NCBI GenBank assembly: GCA_024226335.1
Contig: JAAELY010000118.1
Location: 1 to 64,000 of the forward strand
DNA length: 64,000 nucleotides
Direction of reading: 5' to 3'
From: a bacterium
Lineage (GTDB): Bacteria; Myxococcota_A; UBA9160; SZUA-336
In this document: positions 8,784 to 21,328 of the stretch, piece after piece
Layout: each line of letters opens with the position of its first letter
Position numbering within the stretch: position 1 is the stretch's first letter
The notes under the pieces: generated by a model
Database searches by the model: none
The model's input: only the letters and a program-made list of their open reading frames with translations
What the model was told of the DNA's origin: nothing
Position numbers and translations under genes: made by a program

Positions 8784-9653
8784 GTGGCCGGTGAATTCGT
8801 CTCAGAGGAAGAATCATCCGCAGAGGGCTGTCCCGCCTGGATGGCGACTTTTGGCGACATGATGAGTCTTCTGCTCTGCTTCTTCGTTCTATTGCTCTCG
8901 TTTGCGAACACCGACGCAGCCAAGTTCAAGGCGATGGCGGGTTCGATGAAGGAAGCCCTGGGCGTGCTCGTGCCGAATCCCGGCAATTGGGATGTTCGGT
9001 CGAATGAGCTGATCGAGATCTCTCCGAGCGAATCCAAGCCCAAGATCGCCATCGAAATTCCGGTTCCCCACGACGATGCCATGGACAAGGATGATTCGGA
9101 CGGCAAGGGCGAGAGTGCCGCGGTCAAGAAGATGGTAGGGCGGGTGGACAAGCTGATCGATGAACGCAGTCTGCGTGGAATCGTCGAAGCGGTGCCCGGA
9201 ACCAGTGGCGTGACGATCCGGGTCAAGGGCACTCTCATGTTCAACCCCGCCTCCGATGAGCTGCGCATGGGTTCGATTCCGATTCTCGAAGAGATCGCGG
9301 AGCTCGTGCAGGCCTTTGACTACAATCTTGCCGTCAACGGGCACACCGACGACGTGCCAATCAAGACGGCCCGCTACCCTTCGAATTGGGAACTGTCTGC
9401 TGCGCGTGCGGTCGCCGGTCTTCGCTATCTGATATCGACGGGAAAGGTGGACCCCGCACGGGCAAGTGCGAGCGGCTTTGCCCATACGCGTCCGATCGCC
9501 AAAGCCGACACGGCCCAGGCTCGCGCGCTGAATCGTCGGCTCGAATTTGTCTTTTATCGCGGGGAAGACCCCAGAGCAGGTGCCACTTTGAACTCGACGG
9601 ACCGGAAGCTTCGCGGAATTTCCGATCGGGCGGGGGGATCCCTGGCTCCATAG
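8784..9653 (+). CDS. motB: Flagellar motor stator protein MotB (OmpA domain)
   Basis: Partner of MotA, anchoring the stator to peptidoglycan. A short cytoplasmic tail is followed by one membrane helix (PAWMATFGDMMSLLLCFFVL) that contains the essential proton-accepting Asp, here Asp25. After a periplasmic linker comes an OmpA-type peptidoglycan-binding domain from about residue 155, with NGHTDDVPI and the ALNRRLEF ending. GTG start, 289 residues. It is co-transcribed with motA. The Asp and OmpA motifs exclude a truncated ExbD/TolR-like protein. Confidence 0.94.
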   Translation: MAGEFVSEEESSAEGCPAWMATFGDMMSLLLCFFVLLLSFANTDAAKFKAMAGSMKEALGVLVPNPGNWDVRSNELIEISPSESKPKIAIEIPVPHDDAMDKDDSDGKGESAAVKKMVGRVDKLIDERSLRGIVEAVPGTSGVTIRVKGTLMFNPASDELRMGSIPILEEIAELVQAFDYNLAVNGHTDDVPIKTARYPSNWELSAARAVAGLRYLISTGKVDPARASASGFAHTRPIAKADTAQARALNRRLEFVFYRGEDPRAGATLNSTDRKLRGISDRAGGSLAP

Positions 9654-9734
9654 CTGTCTGGTGGGAGACTACTGCGGGACGGAATTGCACAGGTCCCACA
9701 GGAATCTGCCGAAGAATCCCCTTATCGGACCCCG

Positions 9735-9763
9735 TTGACCTGCATGCGGGTCGTGGGTACGGT
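9735..9763 (+). promoter_or_regulatory. Candidate promoter of the grpE-dnaK-dnaJ group
   Basis: TTGACC (9735-9740) and TACGGT (9758-9763) are separated by 17 bases in the 170-base gap between motB and grpE. The -35 is near consensus; the -10 matches only three of six positions. No CIRCE-type inverted repeat is present, so HrcA control is not suggested by sequence. Confidence 0.35.
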
Positions 9764-9823
9764 TCGGGCCGAGCAGGGCTCCGGGTAGATCCCGTAGCTG
9801 CCCGCCTGATTGAGGAAAAGCAG

Positions 9824-10510
9824 ATGTCGGACCCCAAAGGACCCAAAGTCAGCATGCCTGAAGAGCTCAAGGATGCTCTGGAAGGGCCGGATGCGACGGA
9901 GTCTGCCTCCGGTTCGGATGAATCCCCGGTTTCTGATCCTCCGCTCTCTGATCCCCCGGGTCCGGAGTCGCCTTCTGCGTCCGGCGGCGATGATGAACTC
10001 GCGGCGGCCCAGAAAGAACTCCAGGAATTCAAAGACAAGTACCTGCGTCTGGCCGCCGACTTCGACAATTACAAACGCCGTATGCTCAAAGAGCGCAACG
10101 ACCTGCACAACTACGCCAATGAAGGTCTCATCAAGGAGCTTCTGGGCACGGTCGACAATCTCGAGCGAGCTGCGGAGCATGGGAAGAAGGACGACGCCTC
10201 CAGCGACAATCAGAGTCTGATGGAGGGAATCGAGTTGACGTACCGGTCGTTGAAGCAATTGCTCGACAAGTCCGATGTTCGCGTCGTTGATCCCTGCGAT
10301 GAGAAGTTCGACCCACAGGTTCACGAGGCCATGCGCCAGGTGCCTCGCGATGACCGGGAGTCCGGAACCGTCGTGGAGGTCTATCAGAAGGGTTATGTGC
10401 TGAAGGATCGGCTGCTTCGTCCCGCGCTTGTCGCGGTCTCGAGTCGTCCGGAAGCAGGAACGTCAGAGGAGTCGAAACCCGACCCTGATGGCGACGCTGA
10501 AACTGCATAG
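9824..10510 (+). CDS. grpE: Nucleotide exchange factor GrpE
   Basis: Releases ADP from DnaK during the chaperone cycle. The 228-residue product begins at ATG 9824 with GAGGAAAAG ahead of it. The N-terminus (about 70 residues) is disordered and rich in Ser, Pro, Asp and Glu. A long coiled-coil helix follows (DKYLRLAADFDNYKRR, the GrpE signature), then a four-helix and beta-wing domain ending near KGYVLKDRLLRPALVAVS. The acidic Pro/Ser-rich leader is longer than in E. coli. dnaK follows 49 bases later. Confidence 0.95.
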   Translation: MSDPKGPKVSMPEELKDALEGPDATESASGSDESPVSDPPLSDPPGPESPSASGGDDELAAAQKELQEFKDKYLRLAADFDNYKRRMLKERNDLHNYANEGLIKELLGTVDNLERAAEHGKKDDASSDNQSLMEGIELTYRSLKQLLDKSDVRVVDPCDEKFDPQVHEAMRQVPRDDRESGTVVEVYQKGYVLKDRLLRPALVAVSSRPEAGTSEESKPDPDGDAETA

Positions 10511-10559
10511 GAGGAAGTGTCCGGGCGCCTGTCGCTCGCTGGCATAACGCTGATTCGTC

Positions 10560-12410
10560 ATGGGCAAAGTTGTTGGAATCGATCTAGGGACCACGAATAG
10601 CTGTATAGCGATCCTCGAACGCGGTGAGCCGACGGTGATCGCGAACAGTGAGGGAGGCCGAACGACGCCCTCCATCGTCGCCTTCAATGAAGAGGGCGAA
10701 AAGCTCGTCGGTCAGATCGCGAAACGACAGGCCGTGACGAATCCGCATAGCACCGTATACGCAGTCAAGCGCCTCATCGGTTGCAGCTTCGCGGACGATG
10801 ACGTCCAGCGTTTTTGCAACACCGCTCCCTTCGAGATCTGCAAAGCCGATAGCGGCGATGCCTGGGTAAACATCCAGGACAAGCGGCGAAGTCCAGAGGA
10901 GATTTCCTCGGTCATCCTGGCCAAGATGAAGGAGACCGCGCAGGACTACATCGCCGAGGAGGTGACCGAGGCGGTCATCACGGTTCCCGCGTATTTCAAC
11001 GACGCGCAGCGACAAGCCACCAAGGATGCCGGGCGCATCGCGGGGCTGGACGTCCTGCGAATCATCAATGAGCCCACAGCGGCGGCGCTGGCCTACGGCC
11101 TCGACAATGAAGGCGAGGAGACCATTGCCGTCTTCGACCTCGGCGGCGGCACTTTCGACCTCTCGATCATGCGCCTGGGCGATAGTGTTTTCGAGGTTCT
11201 CTCGACTCACGGTGATACCTATCTGGGGGGCGAGGACTTCGACGAGATGATCGTCACGATGCTCGCCGACCGTTTCCTGGAAGCCAACGGAATCGACCTG
11301 CGCGAAGATGCAATGGCGTTGCAACGCTTGAAGGAAGCGGGCGAGCGCGCCAAGCAGGAGCTTTCTTCGGCCGAGGAAACCGATATCAACCTGCCTTTCG
11401 TGGCTGCGGATGATTCGGGCCCGAAGCATCTGGCAGAGATCATCACCCGCGCAGATCTGGAAGAACTGGTCGCTCCGCTGATCGACCGGCTCGAGAGCCC
11501 GTGCAAGGCTGCGCTCGAAGACGCAGGCCTTTCGCCCGATCAGGTCGATCGCGTGATTCTCGTGGGCGGCATGACGCGCATGCCGCGTGTCCAGAAGAAG
11601 GTTGAAGAGATCTTCGGCAAGCCGCCGCATCGCGGTGTCAATCCCGACGAGGTCGTGGCGGTAGGCGCCGCGATTCAGGGTGGTGTGCTCAAGGGAGAAG
11701 CCGAGGACGTACTGCTTCTGGACGTGATTCCGCTCTCGCTCGGTGTGGAGACGATGGGTGGGATCATGACTCCGATCATCCCGCGAAATACCACGGTGCC
11801 CACGCGCAAGAGTGAAGTCTTCTCTACCACCGAAGACAATCAGAACCTGGTGCGCATTCACGTGCTGCAAGGCGAGCGCGATCTCGCGGATGACAACAAG
11901 AGCCTCGGCCGCTTCGAACTGGTCGGAATCCCCCCGGCTCCACGTGGCGTTCCCCAGATCGAAGTCATCTTCGACATCGACGCGGACGGCATACTGAACG
12001 TCTCCGCCAAAGATCTGGGTACCGGCCGTGAACAGCAGATTCGCGTGGCCGCATCTGGTGGCCTCAGCCAGGATCTGGTCGACAGTCTCGTGGACGAGGC
12101 TTCCGAGCATGCCGAATCAGATGCGCACCGACGCACGATGGTGGAGTTGCGCAATAGCGGCGACGGTCTGATCTATTCGGTCGAGCAGACGCTCAAGGAA
12201 TATGTGGATCAAATCACCGATGACGAGCGCGAGGAGATGAAGGAGAGCCTCCATCGGGCTCGCCTGGCTCAGGAAGGCAGCGACGAGACCCAAATCCGCG
12301 ATGCGGTCGAGGATCTCCAGCAGCTCGCCTATCGCATGACCGAGGTCATGTACGAGCGCCTCGGATCTGACGACGGCGCCGAGGATGACGACGAGATCCT
12401 CGACGAATAG
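10560..12410 (+). CDS. dnaK: Chaperone DnaK (Hsp70)
   Basis: ATP-dependent cytoplasmic chaperone, 616 residues. The ATPase domain shows the phosphate-1 loop IDLGTTNSC, the phosphate-2 loop [11 protein letters not shown] and the adenosine motif VGGMTRMP. The conserved interdomain linker appears as [12 protein letters not shown], followed by the beta-sandwich substrate domain and helical lid. The C-terminus is acidic ([13 protein letters not shown]) but lacks the usual EEVxD-like ending. The ribosome site before ATG is weak. It lies between grpE and dnaJ in the classic order. Confidence 0.97.
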   Translation: MGKVVGIDLGTTNSCIAILERGEPTVIANSEGGRTTPSIVAFNEEGEKLVGQIAKRQAVTNPHSTVYAVKRLIGCSFADDDVQRFCNTAPFEICKADSGDAWVNIQDKRRSPEEISSVILAKMKETAQDYIAEEVTEAVITVPAYFNDAQRQATKDAGRIAGLDVLRIINEPTAAALAYGLDNEGEETIAVFDLGGGTFDLSIMRLGDSVFEVLSTHGDTYLGGEDFDEMIVTMLADRFLEANGIDLREDAMALQRLKEAGERAKQELSSAEETDINLPFVAADDSGPKHLAEIITRADLEELVAPLIDRLESPCKAALEDAGLSPDQVDRVILVGGMTRMPRVQKKVEEIFGKPPHRGVNPDEVVAVGAAIQGGVLKGEAEDVLLLDVIPLSLGVETMGGIMTPIIPRNTTVPTRKSEVFSTTEDNQNLVRIHVLQGERDLADDNKSLGRFELVGIPPAPRGVPQIEVIFDIDADGILNVSAKDLGTGREQQIRVAASGGLSQDLVDSLVDEASEHAESDAHRRTMVELRNSGDGLIYSVEQTLKEYVDQITDDEREEMKESLHRARLAQEGSDETQIRDAVEDLQQLAYRMTEVMYERLGSDDGAEDDDEILDE

Positions 12411-12521
12411 GCCCCTCCCGGATTCTCGACCGAATCCGCTCCCCAGCTCAAACTTGCCAAACTGATTTCAAGCCATAGGTTGAGCGAGATCTATGTCTGG
12501 AACCGGGAATCGGAGCGCATT

Positions 12522-13625
12522 GTGAAGCGGGATTACTACGAAATTCTGGGGGTTTCGCGCGATACCTCCGCTGATGAACTGAAAAAGGCCTATCGCAAGC
12601 TCGCCCATCAGTTCCATCCGGACAAAAATCCCGACGATCCGGCCGCGGAGGCCAGCTTCAAGGAGGCTTCCGAAGCCTACGCGGTCTTGTCCAACGCCGA
12701 GCAGCGCGCCCAGTACGATCGCTTCGGCCATGCGGGGGTGGGCGGACCGGGCGGCCGCGATCCCTTCGAAGGCTTCGATCCGTTCTCGAGCTTCTCGGAT
12801 TTGTTCAGCGACTTCTTCGGACGCGACGTGTTCGGTGGGCGAGGCCCGGGGCGCGGCAATGGACGACGCGGAGCCGATCTGCGCTACGACCTGGAAGTCG
12901 ATTTCACGATTGCCGCCATGGGTGGAGAGGAGTCGATCCGAGTCCCCAAGCACCGTGCTTGCGAACCGTGCAACGGCCTTGGCGGTGAGCGCGAAACGTG
13001 TCCGCGTTGCGGCGGTCACGGCCAGGTCGCGCTCCAACAGGGCTTCTTCCGTATCAACCGCACCTGCGATCGCTGCCAGGGCCTGGGGCAGAGCCTGAAG
13101 GTGGCTTGTCAGGAATGTCGCGGGCAGGGACGAGTCGAATCCGTGCAAAATCTGACGGTGCGTATTCCCGCAGGAGTGGATGACGGCGTGCGCCTGAGAT
13201 TGCAGTCCGAAGGCGAGGGCGGCCTAGCCGGTGGTCCTTCGGGCGATCTCTTCGTGGTGATTCACGTCAAAGAGCACTCCCTGTTTGAACGCGATGGCGC
13301 CGATCTGCACTGCGAGGTCCCTGTTTCGATTGCGCAGGCGGCTCTCGGTTGCGATATCGACGTTCCGAATCTCGAAGGCAGAGAGACTCTGAAGATCCGT
13401 GCCGGGACGCAGTCGGACGAAGTGATCCGCATGCGCGGGAAAGGTCTGCCGCGTCTCGGAGGCGGGCCGCGCGGTGACCTGCACGTCCATATTTTCGTCG
13501 AGGTGCCCAATAAGCTCGATGATCGGCAGCGCGAACTGCTCGAAGAGTTCGCGGAGATTTCCGGTGACGACGTCAATCCGCGGCGTCGTGGCTTTCTCAA
13601 CAAGCTGCGAGACCTGTTCGATTGA
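12522..13625 (+). CDS. dnaJ: Co-chaperone DnaJ (Hsp40)
   Basis: Stimulates DnaK ATPase and delivers substrates. GTG at 12522 is preferred (M-K-R-D-Y-Y; GGAG six bases upstream) over an upstream TTG at 12480, which would add 14 unrelated residues. 367 residues: J domain with the HPD tripeptide (residues 32-34), a Gly/Phe-rich linker, four CxxCxGxG zinc motifs (CEPCNGLG, CPRCGGHG, CDRCQGLG, CQECRGQG), then the C-terminal beta domains. The linker between the first two zinc motifs is only five residues, shorter than in E. coli DnaJ. The stop codon overlaps the start of the next gene. Confidence 0.95.
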   Translation: MKRDYYEILGVSRDTSADELKKAYRKLAHQFHPDKNPDDPAAEASFKEASEAYAVLSNAEQRAQYDRFGHAGVGGPGGRDPFEGFDPFSSFSDLFSDFFGRDVFGGRGPGRGNGRRGADLRYDLEVDFTIAAMGGEESIRVPKHRACEPCNGLGGERETCPRCGGHGQVALQQGFFRINRTCDRCQGLGQSLKVACQECRGQGRVESVQNLTVRIPAGVDDGVRLRLQSEGEGGLAGGPSGDLFVVIHVKEHSLFERDGADLHCEVPVSIAQAALGCDIDVPNLEGRETLKIRAGTQSDEVIRMRGKGLPRLGGGPRGDLHVHIFVEVPNKLDDRQRELLEEFAEISGDDVNPRRRGFLNKLRDLFD

Positions 13626-15583
13626 GCCGCCTCCTGCGCGTTAGCGTCTGGGTTTCCCTGGCTCTGCTTACGGCATGCACGCAGCCTCAGTTGGTTCGCA
13701 ACGGCACAGCGGTTCCCTACGAAACGGCCGCAGCCGTCGATCTGGCCGAGTCGCGCCAGGCCATCTCGAAGCGGGACTTCTCGACGGCGCGCGCCAGGCT
13801 CGAGCGTTTCCGATCGGAGTTGCCTCGCAGTCGCCGGCTCGACGAAGCGCTGTACCTGCTCGGCGGCGTAAACGAGCAACTCGATCGCCGAGAGAGCGCA
13901 GCCGCTGTCTGGCGGGAACTGGTGGAACGCCATCCGAGAAGTCGCTTCGCGCCCGAATCCGCCTTGCGCGCGGCGCGCATCTACCGCGACCTGGGACGTT
14001 TCGAGGCCGGACATCGATTGCTTGCGAGTTCGCGCTTCGACTCTGCAGAGGCCTCGGTTCGCGTCAAACTCAATCGTCTACAGGGTGATCTCGCACGCGC
14101 ACTTGGAGACTATCCCGACGCTGTGATCGCGCTGGCCCATGCGCGACGCGATGTGAGCAATGCAGATGAGCTACGAGAACTCGATCTGGAACTCGAAGAA
14201 CTGATCGATAGCCGGATTCCGGAAGCAGAACTCTTTGCACTGGCATTCCGTCTACCCCGTGGGTCGGTCTACGATCGCGTCAACCTGACGCTTGCATCGC
14301 GTCTATTGACGCGGGGCGACCGGGACGGCGCCCGCGCAGCGCTCGACCGATTATCAGGGGCGCTGAGTCCACCCGACGAGATCGAGCTCCAGAGCCTGCT
14401 CACGCGCCTCGAGCGGGGGCTCGGTGAAGTCGAGGAAACGCTCGGTCTGGCGATTCCCCTCTCTGGACCGTACGCACCCTTTGGCGAGTCGGTCCTGCGC
14501 GGCGCAGTACTTTCGCTCGGTTTGTACGACAATCCCGACTCGCACTTTCGCGTGATCGTTCGCGACACGGGTGGCGATGTCGCGCAGGGGAAACGCGCGA
14601 TCCGAGAACTCGTCGACGCGGGCGTCAGTGGCATCATCGGACCGCTGCGTTCCTCGGTGGCAGAGTCCGTGGCGCCGATCGCCGAAGAGGCGGCCATTCC
14701 CATGCTCACACTGGCTAAACGCGAAGGTGTGGCGCTTCTCGGCGACTACGTCTTCCGCCTCGGTCTCTCGGTTGCCGACGAAGCCCGTGCACTCGCGCGT
14801 TACGCCACCGAAACGGCCGGTTTTCAGCGCCTGGCCATCCTCTATCCAGAGGACGAGTACGGCACCAAGTTCAAGAACCTGTTCTGGGAGGCGGTCGAGG
14901 AGCAGGGCGGGGCGATCGTCGGCGTCGAGGCGTACCAGCCAGACTCCGTCGACTGGCAGAACGAGATCAAGAAACTCGTCGGGATGTACTACCTGACCGA
15001 CGATGAGCGCGAGCGAGTAGAAGAGCATCGCAAACTCATGAAGCGTCCAGAGACGAATGCGGAGAAACTCGAAGATCCGCGCTTCCAGGGTCTGCCGCCG
15101 TATGTCGACTTCGACGCCCTGTTCATTCCCGACAATGCGGGCAAGGTGGGGCTCATTCTTCCGCAACTGCGCTTCTATGATATTCGCGAGGCTACGTACC
15201 TGGGCGGTAGCGCCTGGAACGATTCCGAACTCATCAAGATTGCCGGCCGAGAGGCGCGTCGATCGGTCTTCGTCGATTCGTTTCATCCACAGAGCAACTC
15301 GCCGCGTGTCGTTGCCTTCGCGGAGCGCTTCATCGGAACCTATGGAGATCCACCCGATGCACTTGCTGCGGACGGATACGACGCTGGCGAACTCTTTCGA
15401 CAGTTGATCGAAAGCCGCCAAGGGCTGAAGCGCGAAGAGTTGCGGAGCGAACTTCTGCAGGTCAGCGACTTTCGCGGCGTGTCCGGGGTGACGTCGTTCG
15501 ACGAAACTGGCGGTACCCGTAAAGACGTGCACCTTCTGACAGTGCGGGGCGGTGAAATCCAGACACTGGAGTCGATCCCGTAA
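13622..15583 (+). CDS. LpoA/LppC-like lipoprotein with TPR-like and periplasmic-binding domains
   Basis: 653 residues, TTG start overlapping the dnaJ stop by four bases. The lipoprotein signal ends LLTAC (predicted lipidated Cys19). Residues about 40-240 form helical tetratrico-like repeats. From about 265 on the sequence resembles a type-I periplasmic-binding fold (IPLSGPYAPFGESVLRG; RLAILYPEDEYG; FDALFIPDNAG). This two-part plan matches LpoA, the outer-membrane lipoprotein that activates penicillin-binding protein 1A in gammaproteobacteria, though an amino-acid-receptor origin is possible. Translational coupling to dnaJ is unusual for such a protein. Confidence 0.75.
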   Translation: MSRLLRVSVWVSLALLTACTQPQLVRNGTAVPYETAAAVDLAESRQAISKRDFSTARARLERFRSELPRSRRLDEALYLLGGVNEQLDRRESAAAVWRELVERHPRSRFAPESALRAARIYRDLGRFEAGHRLLASSRFDSAEASVRVKLNRLQGDLARALGDYPDAVIALAHARRDVSNADELRELDLELEELIDSRIPEAELFALAFRLPRGSVYDRVNLTLASRLLTRGDRDGARAALDRLSGALSPPDEIELQSLLTRLERGLGEVEETLGLAIPLSGPYAPFGESVLRGAVLSLGLYDNPDSHFRVIVRDTGGDVAQGKRAIRELVDAGVSGIIGPLRSSVAESVAPIAEEAAIPMLTLAKREGVALLGDYVFRLGLSVADEARALARYATETAGFQRLAILYPEDEYGTKFKNLFWEAVEEQGGAIVGVEAYQPDSVDWQNEIKKLVGMYYLTDDERERVEEHRKLMKRPETNAEKLEDPRFQGLPPYVDFDALFIPDNAGKVGLILPQLRFYDIREATYLGGSAWNDSELIKIAGREARRSVFVDSFHPQSNSPRVVAFAERFIGTYGDPPDALAADGYDAGELFRQLIESRQGLKREELRSELLQVSDFRGVSGVTSFDETGGTRKDVHLLTVRGGEIQTLESIP

Positions 15584-15685
15584 TCAAGTTCACGGTCCCG
15601 CGCGACGATTTTCCTTTACGGAACGCGGAGCCCACGCCGTCTGGACAAACCAGCCAGTTCGGGCCCGCAGAGTACGGAGCGGACC

Positions 15686-18088
<2,403 letters not shown>

Positions 18089-18141
18089 TCGGACTCCGGT
18101 CTCGGGAGGTCTGCGCCTCGTCTCTGTGATACCCATGGGGC

Positions 18142-19164
18142 ATGGCTACGCTGGACCTGAATACCCTGGGCGAATTTGGTCTGATCGAAGCCGTGCGCCG
18201 GCGAGCCGGTGACCCCGGCCGTCGCTGGCGACGCGGGATTGGTGACGATGCGGCCGTACTGCGACCGGTGCAGGGGCGGGACCTGGTCTTTACCGCGGAC
18301 GCTCTGAGCGAAGGGGTGCATTTCCGCTGGTCGACCACCGATGGGCGTTCGCTGGGTCGCAAGACACTCGCGGTCAATCTCTCCGATGTGGGTGCGATGG
18401 GCGCGCGACCGCTTGGCTTCCTGCTCTGTCTCGGGCTGCCGGTTGACGCAGACAGTCGCCGCATCGATGCGTTCGTAACCGGGCTTCTCGACGAAGCCGC
18501 CGAAGCGCGCTGCCCGCTCATCGGCGGCGACACAGTGCGCGCGGATGTCTGGAATCTGAGCGTCACGGCGATCGGCGAGGTCGAGGCGGGCGGGGCTCTA
18601 CGACGCGATCGCGCGCGACCGGGGGACCGGATCTGTGTGACCGGGACTCTCGGCGGGTCTGCGCTCGGACTGAGGCTCCTCGAAGCCGGGTCGCTCGACT
18701 CGCGGGCGGAGAGACGCTTTGCAAAGCTGCATCAGCGGCCACACCCGCCTTACGAAGTCGGGCCGAAGCTCGTCCGAGCGGGCCTGGCTGCCTGCGCGAT
18801 CGACATTTCCGACGGGCTCGTACGCGATCTGGGACATGTTCTCGAACAGAGCGGTTGTGGCGCTGAACTGGCACTCGAGCGGATTCCCCTGCTATCCGGA
18901 TTTCGCGGAGAGTGCGAACGGGCAGGGTGTGATCCCGAAGAGATGGCTCTGTCCGGCGGAGAAGATTTCGAGTTGCTTTTTACGGTCGCTGCTGACGCAC
19001 CCGACGCAGAACGTCTCACGAAACGCCTGGGAGTACGCGTCAGTGATATCGGTGTAATTACCCGCACTGGCCGCCTGGACTTCTTTCGCAAGGACAAACG
19101 TGTTTCGCTCGCCAATAAAGGTTTCGAGCACTTCAAGCCGCTAGGCCCGCGTTCCGACAAGTAA
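18142..19164 (+). CDS. thiL: Thiamine-monophosphate kinase
   Basis: Phosphorylates thiamine monophosphate to the active cofactor thiamine diphosphate. The 340-residue protein belongs to the PurM/ThiL ATP-binding fold: GEFGLIEAV at the N-terminus, the metal-binding [20 protein letters not shown], the long [15 protein letters not shown] helix, LIGGDTVR, and the C-terminal [13 protein letters not shown] and [11 protein letters not shown] motifs. All hallmark acidic residues are present. It starts with ATG, 53 bases after lon, and precedes the chemotaxis cluster by 44 bases. No thiamine riboswitch is visible upstream. Confidence 0.95.
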   Translation: MATLDLNTLGEFGLIEAVRRRAGDPGRRWRRGIGDDAAVLRPVQGRDLVFTADALSEGVHFRWSTTDGRSLGRKTLAVNLSDVGAMGARPLGFLLCLGLPVDADSRRIDAFVTGLLDEAAEARCPLIGGDTVRADVWNLSVTAIGEVEAGGALRRDRARPGDRICVTGTLGGSALGLRLLEAGSLDSRAERRFAKLHQRPHPPYEVGPKLVRAGLAACAIDISDGLVRDLGHVLEQSGCGAELALERIPLLSGFRGECERAGCDPEEMALSGGEDFELLFTVAADAPDAERLTKRLGVRVSDIGVITRTGRLDFFRKDKRVSLANKGFEHFKPLGPRSDK

Positions 19165-19208
19165 ATGGAACGTTAGAGCGCACTGGAGTTGCGCCTAGAG
19201 GGCGAGGC

Positions 19209-20459
19209 TTGCGACTCGACCTGTCCTATAAACTGATTCTCGGATTCATGGCCGTCGCCGCCGTAGGGGCCGGTTTGCCCCGGGCACTGGAGCGTCTGGG
19301 GGCACCCGAATGGGCCGCCTTCGTACTCGCGCTGATCACCGGTGCATGGCTCGGCTGGATATACGCCGGTCAGCTCACCTTGAACTTCCGCACGCTGCGT
19401 AGCTGTACCGATCGCATCAGTCGCGGAGATCTGACCGCGACCGTCGATATTGAAGCGGGTCGCCGCTTTCCAGACGAAACCGTCGACCTCGCACGCTCGA
19501 TCGGAACCATGCTTCAGAGTCTGCGGGAACTGGTGGAGCACATGCAGCGGGCTTCGGACGAAGTGGCGCAGTCCTCGCGCGAACTCTCCGAGTCGTCCAA
19601 GAGCGTCAACGCAACGACCCATGCAATCGGGGCGGGCATGGAGACGGCCACCGATGCCGCTCATAAGCAGAAGCAGGATGTCGAAGCTATTTCGCTGCGG
19701 ATCCGTGAGATGGCCGAGGCGCTCAAGGGCAACGCGGAGAGCGCGCGAGCGGCTTCTACACTGACCGCTCAGGCCAGGCAGCGCATCACGACGGGCGTCG
19801 AGTCTTCGCGAACCTCTGAAGCGAATATGCAGACACTATTCGAGAAGATCGAATCTGCCGGGCTCCTGGTCCAGAGTTTTGATCAGAAGATCCATTCAGT
19901 TCATCGCGTGACCGAGATGATCACGAGCGTTGTCGAAAAAACCCATCTGCTATCTCTGAACGCATCGATAGAAGCGGCTCGCGCTGGTGATGCTGGGCGC
20001 GGATTCACGGTCGTGGCCGAAGAGATTCGCAAACTCGCTGAGAGCGCGGGTGGGTCGGCCGAACAGATCGAGGTCTTGATTCGCGAACTCGAAGACGAGT
20101 CGAAGAAGATTTCCGAGGTCACTGCGACGATCGGCGAGGATGTACGCGGAGGACGCCAGAATCTGAATGGCATCTTCAATACCCTGGAACAGGTCAAGGA
20201 GGCCGTCGACGAAGCATCGCATCGCTCCGACGAAATCTGCACGCAGGCTGGAACTCAGGCCGTCGATGCAGAAGAGATCGTTGAGGCCGTCGTGAAGGTT
20301 GCCTGCGATGTTTCCGAGAGCGCGTTGACGATCAGTGAGATGCGCCGCGGACTGTCCACGCAGACTGCGTCGACCGAAGAGATGGTGCGCTACGCCGCGC
20401 GCCTGCTCGATATGTCCGTCCAACTCGACGAAGTCGCTAGACGCTTCGAGACGCGGTGA
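19209..20459 (+). CDS. Methyl-accepting chemotaxis protein without a periplasmic sensor domain
   Basis: 416-residue receptor. Two adjacent membrane helices (about residues 7-24 and 34-55) are joined by only about ten residues, so no extracytoplasmic ligand domain exists. A HAMP-like segment follows ([16 protein letters not shown]), then a long coiled-coil signalling domain with the conserved hairpin around [19 protein letters not shown] and [16 protein letters not shown]. It starts with TTG after GAGGGCGAG. It begins an operon with cheW, cheY, cheA and cheC and overlaps cheW by one base. The stimulus may be sensed in the membrane or cytoplasm. Confidence 0.9.
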   Translation: MRLDLSYKLILGFMAVAAVGAGLPRALERLGAPEWAAFVLALITGAWLGWIYAGQLTLNFRTLRSCTDRISRGDLTATVDIEAGRRFPDETVDLARSIGTMLQSLRELVEHMQRASDEVAQSSRELSESSKSVNATTHAIGAGMETATDAAHKQKQDVEAISLRIREMAEALKGNAESARAASTLTAQARQRITTGVESSRTSEANMQTLFEKIESAGLLVQSFDQKIHSVHRVTEMITSVVEKTHLLSLNASIEAARAGDAGRGFTVVAEEIRKLAESAGGSAEQIEVLIRELEDESKKISEVTATIGEDVRGGRQNLNGIFNTLEQVKEAVDEASHRSDEICTQAGTQAVDAEEIVEAVVKVACDVSESALTISEMRRGLSTQTASTEEMVRYAARLLDMSVQLDEVARRFETR

Positions 20460-20962
20460 TGAATCCGTTCGAAGAAACAAGAGAGGTCAGTTCCAGCGGC
20501 TGGTTGCGTTTTGAAATCGATGAAGCGCGTTTTGCCTTGCCGCTGGAGTCGATTGCCGAAGTGAGTCGCGCTTCGCGGCCGCGCTTGATCCCGCGCGTTC
20601 CGCTCGAGGTCGGAGGTGTATTGAACTTCCGCGGAGAACCGCTTCCAGCCATCGACGGAGGCGTTCTCTTGCTCGGAAGGCCCGCAGCGAAACATCACCA
20701 CCTGCTGGTCATGCAACAGGATGGTCTGCGGATCGGAGTACTGGTGGGACATGTCGCGAAGATCGAACGGTCCCTGCGATCCCTGCGTGCAGCAGATGGG
20801 ATTCCAGATCCAGAACTGGAACTGGACTTCGTCGAGCAGGTCGGCAACGGAAGTGAAGCTCTAGGACTGGTGCAGCCCGAGAGCCTGGTCGAAAGAGCCA
20901 AGGAACTACTTCAGGAACAGCGTTCAGAAGGGGAATCCAACTCATGTCACAACGTATTCTGA
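20459..20962 (+). CDS. cheW: Chemotaxis adaptor CheW
   Basis: Couples receptors to the kinase CheA. The 167-residue protein is a single CheW/SH3-like beta-barrel domain: WLRFEIDEARFALPLESIAEV, a central GVLNFRGEPLPAIDGG motif and RIGVLVGHVAKIER. The ATG overlaps the MCP stop as ATGA. A GTG three bases upstream is possible but would give a redundant Met. Its last 19 bases overlap the start of cheY in another frame. The C-terminal 30 residues are charged and may be a flexible tail. Confidence 0.88.
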   Translation: MNPFEETREVSSSGWLRFEIDEARFALPLESIAEVSRASRPRLIPRVPLEVGGVLNFRGEPLPAIDGGVLLLGRPAAKHHHLLVMQQDGLRIGVLVGHVAKIERSLRSLRAADGIPDPELELDFVEQVGNGSEALGLVQPESLVERAKELLQEQRSEGESNSCHNVF

Positions 20963-21321
20963 TCGCGGATGATGCCGCATTCATGCGGGAGATGCTCCGC
21001 GACATCCTGACCGAAGGAGGTCACGAAGTCGTTGCTGAAGCGGCCGACGGCAATGAAGCCGTTGCGGCGTTTCAGGAGTACCAACCCGATGTCATCACTC
21101 TCGACATCGTCATGCCGCGAAAGAGCGGTCTTGAAGCCCTGCGCGACATCATCGCAGCCAGTCCCGGGGCCTGTGTGGTCATGTGCAGCGCGCTCGGCCA
21201 GGAAGCCCTGGTGATGGAGGCTCTCGATTCTGGCGCAGCCGAATTCGTGGTGAAGCCCTTCAAGCCGGATCAGGTGCTCTCAGCGATCGAGAAGGCGACC
21301 GGAAAGACCGCGCAGGCCTGA
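20944..21321 (+). CDS. cheY: Chemotaxis response regulator CheY-like
   Basis: Single receiver domain of 125 residues with the full phosphorylation site: acidic pair Asp9-Asp10, phospho-acceptor Asp54 in LDIVMP, Ser82 in CSALG and Lys104 in KPFKP. There is no output domain, so it acts by protein contact, presumably with the flagellar switch or a partner protein. It starts at ATG inside the end of cheW. The next gene encodes the kinase CheA and the last gene of the cluster the phosphatase CheC, which is the standard partner set. Confidence 0.92.
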   Translation: MSQRILIADDAAFMREMLRDILTEGGHEVVAEAADGNEAVAAFQEYQPDVITLDIVMPRKSGLEALRDIIAASPGACVVMCSALGQEALVMEALDSGAAEFVVKPFKPDQVLSAIEKATGKTAQA

Positions 21322-21328
21322 GCCGACC

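Noticed and set aside
10509-10559. GAGGAAGTGTCCGGGCG resembling the start of RNase P RNA
   Set aside because: Only about 50 bases separate grpE and dnaK, far too little for rnpB, and no other rnpB segment follows.
10584-12110. 508-residue minus-strand open frame
   Set aside because: Antisense to dnaK, which has unmistakable Hsp70 motifs.
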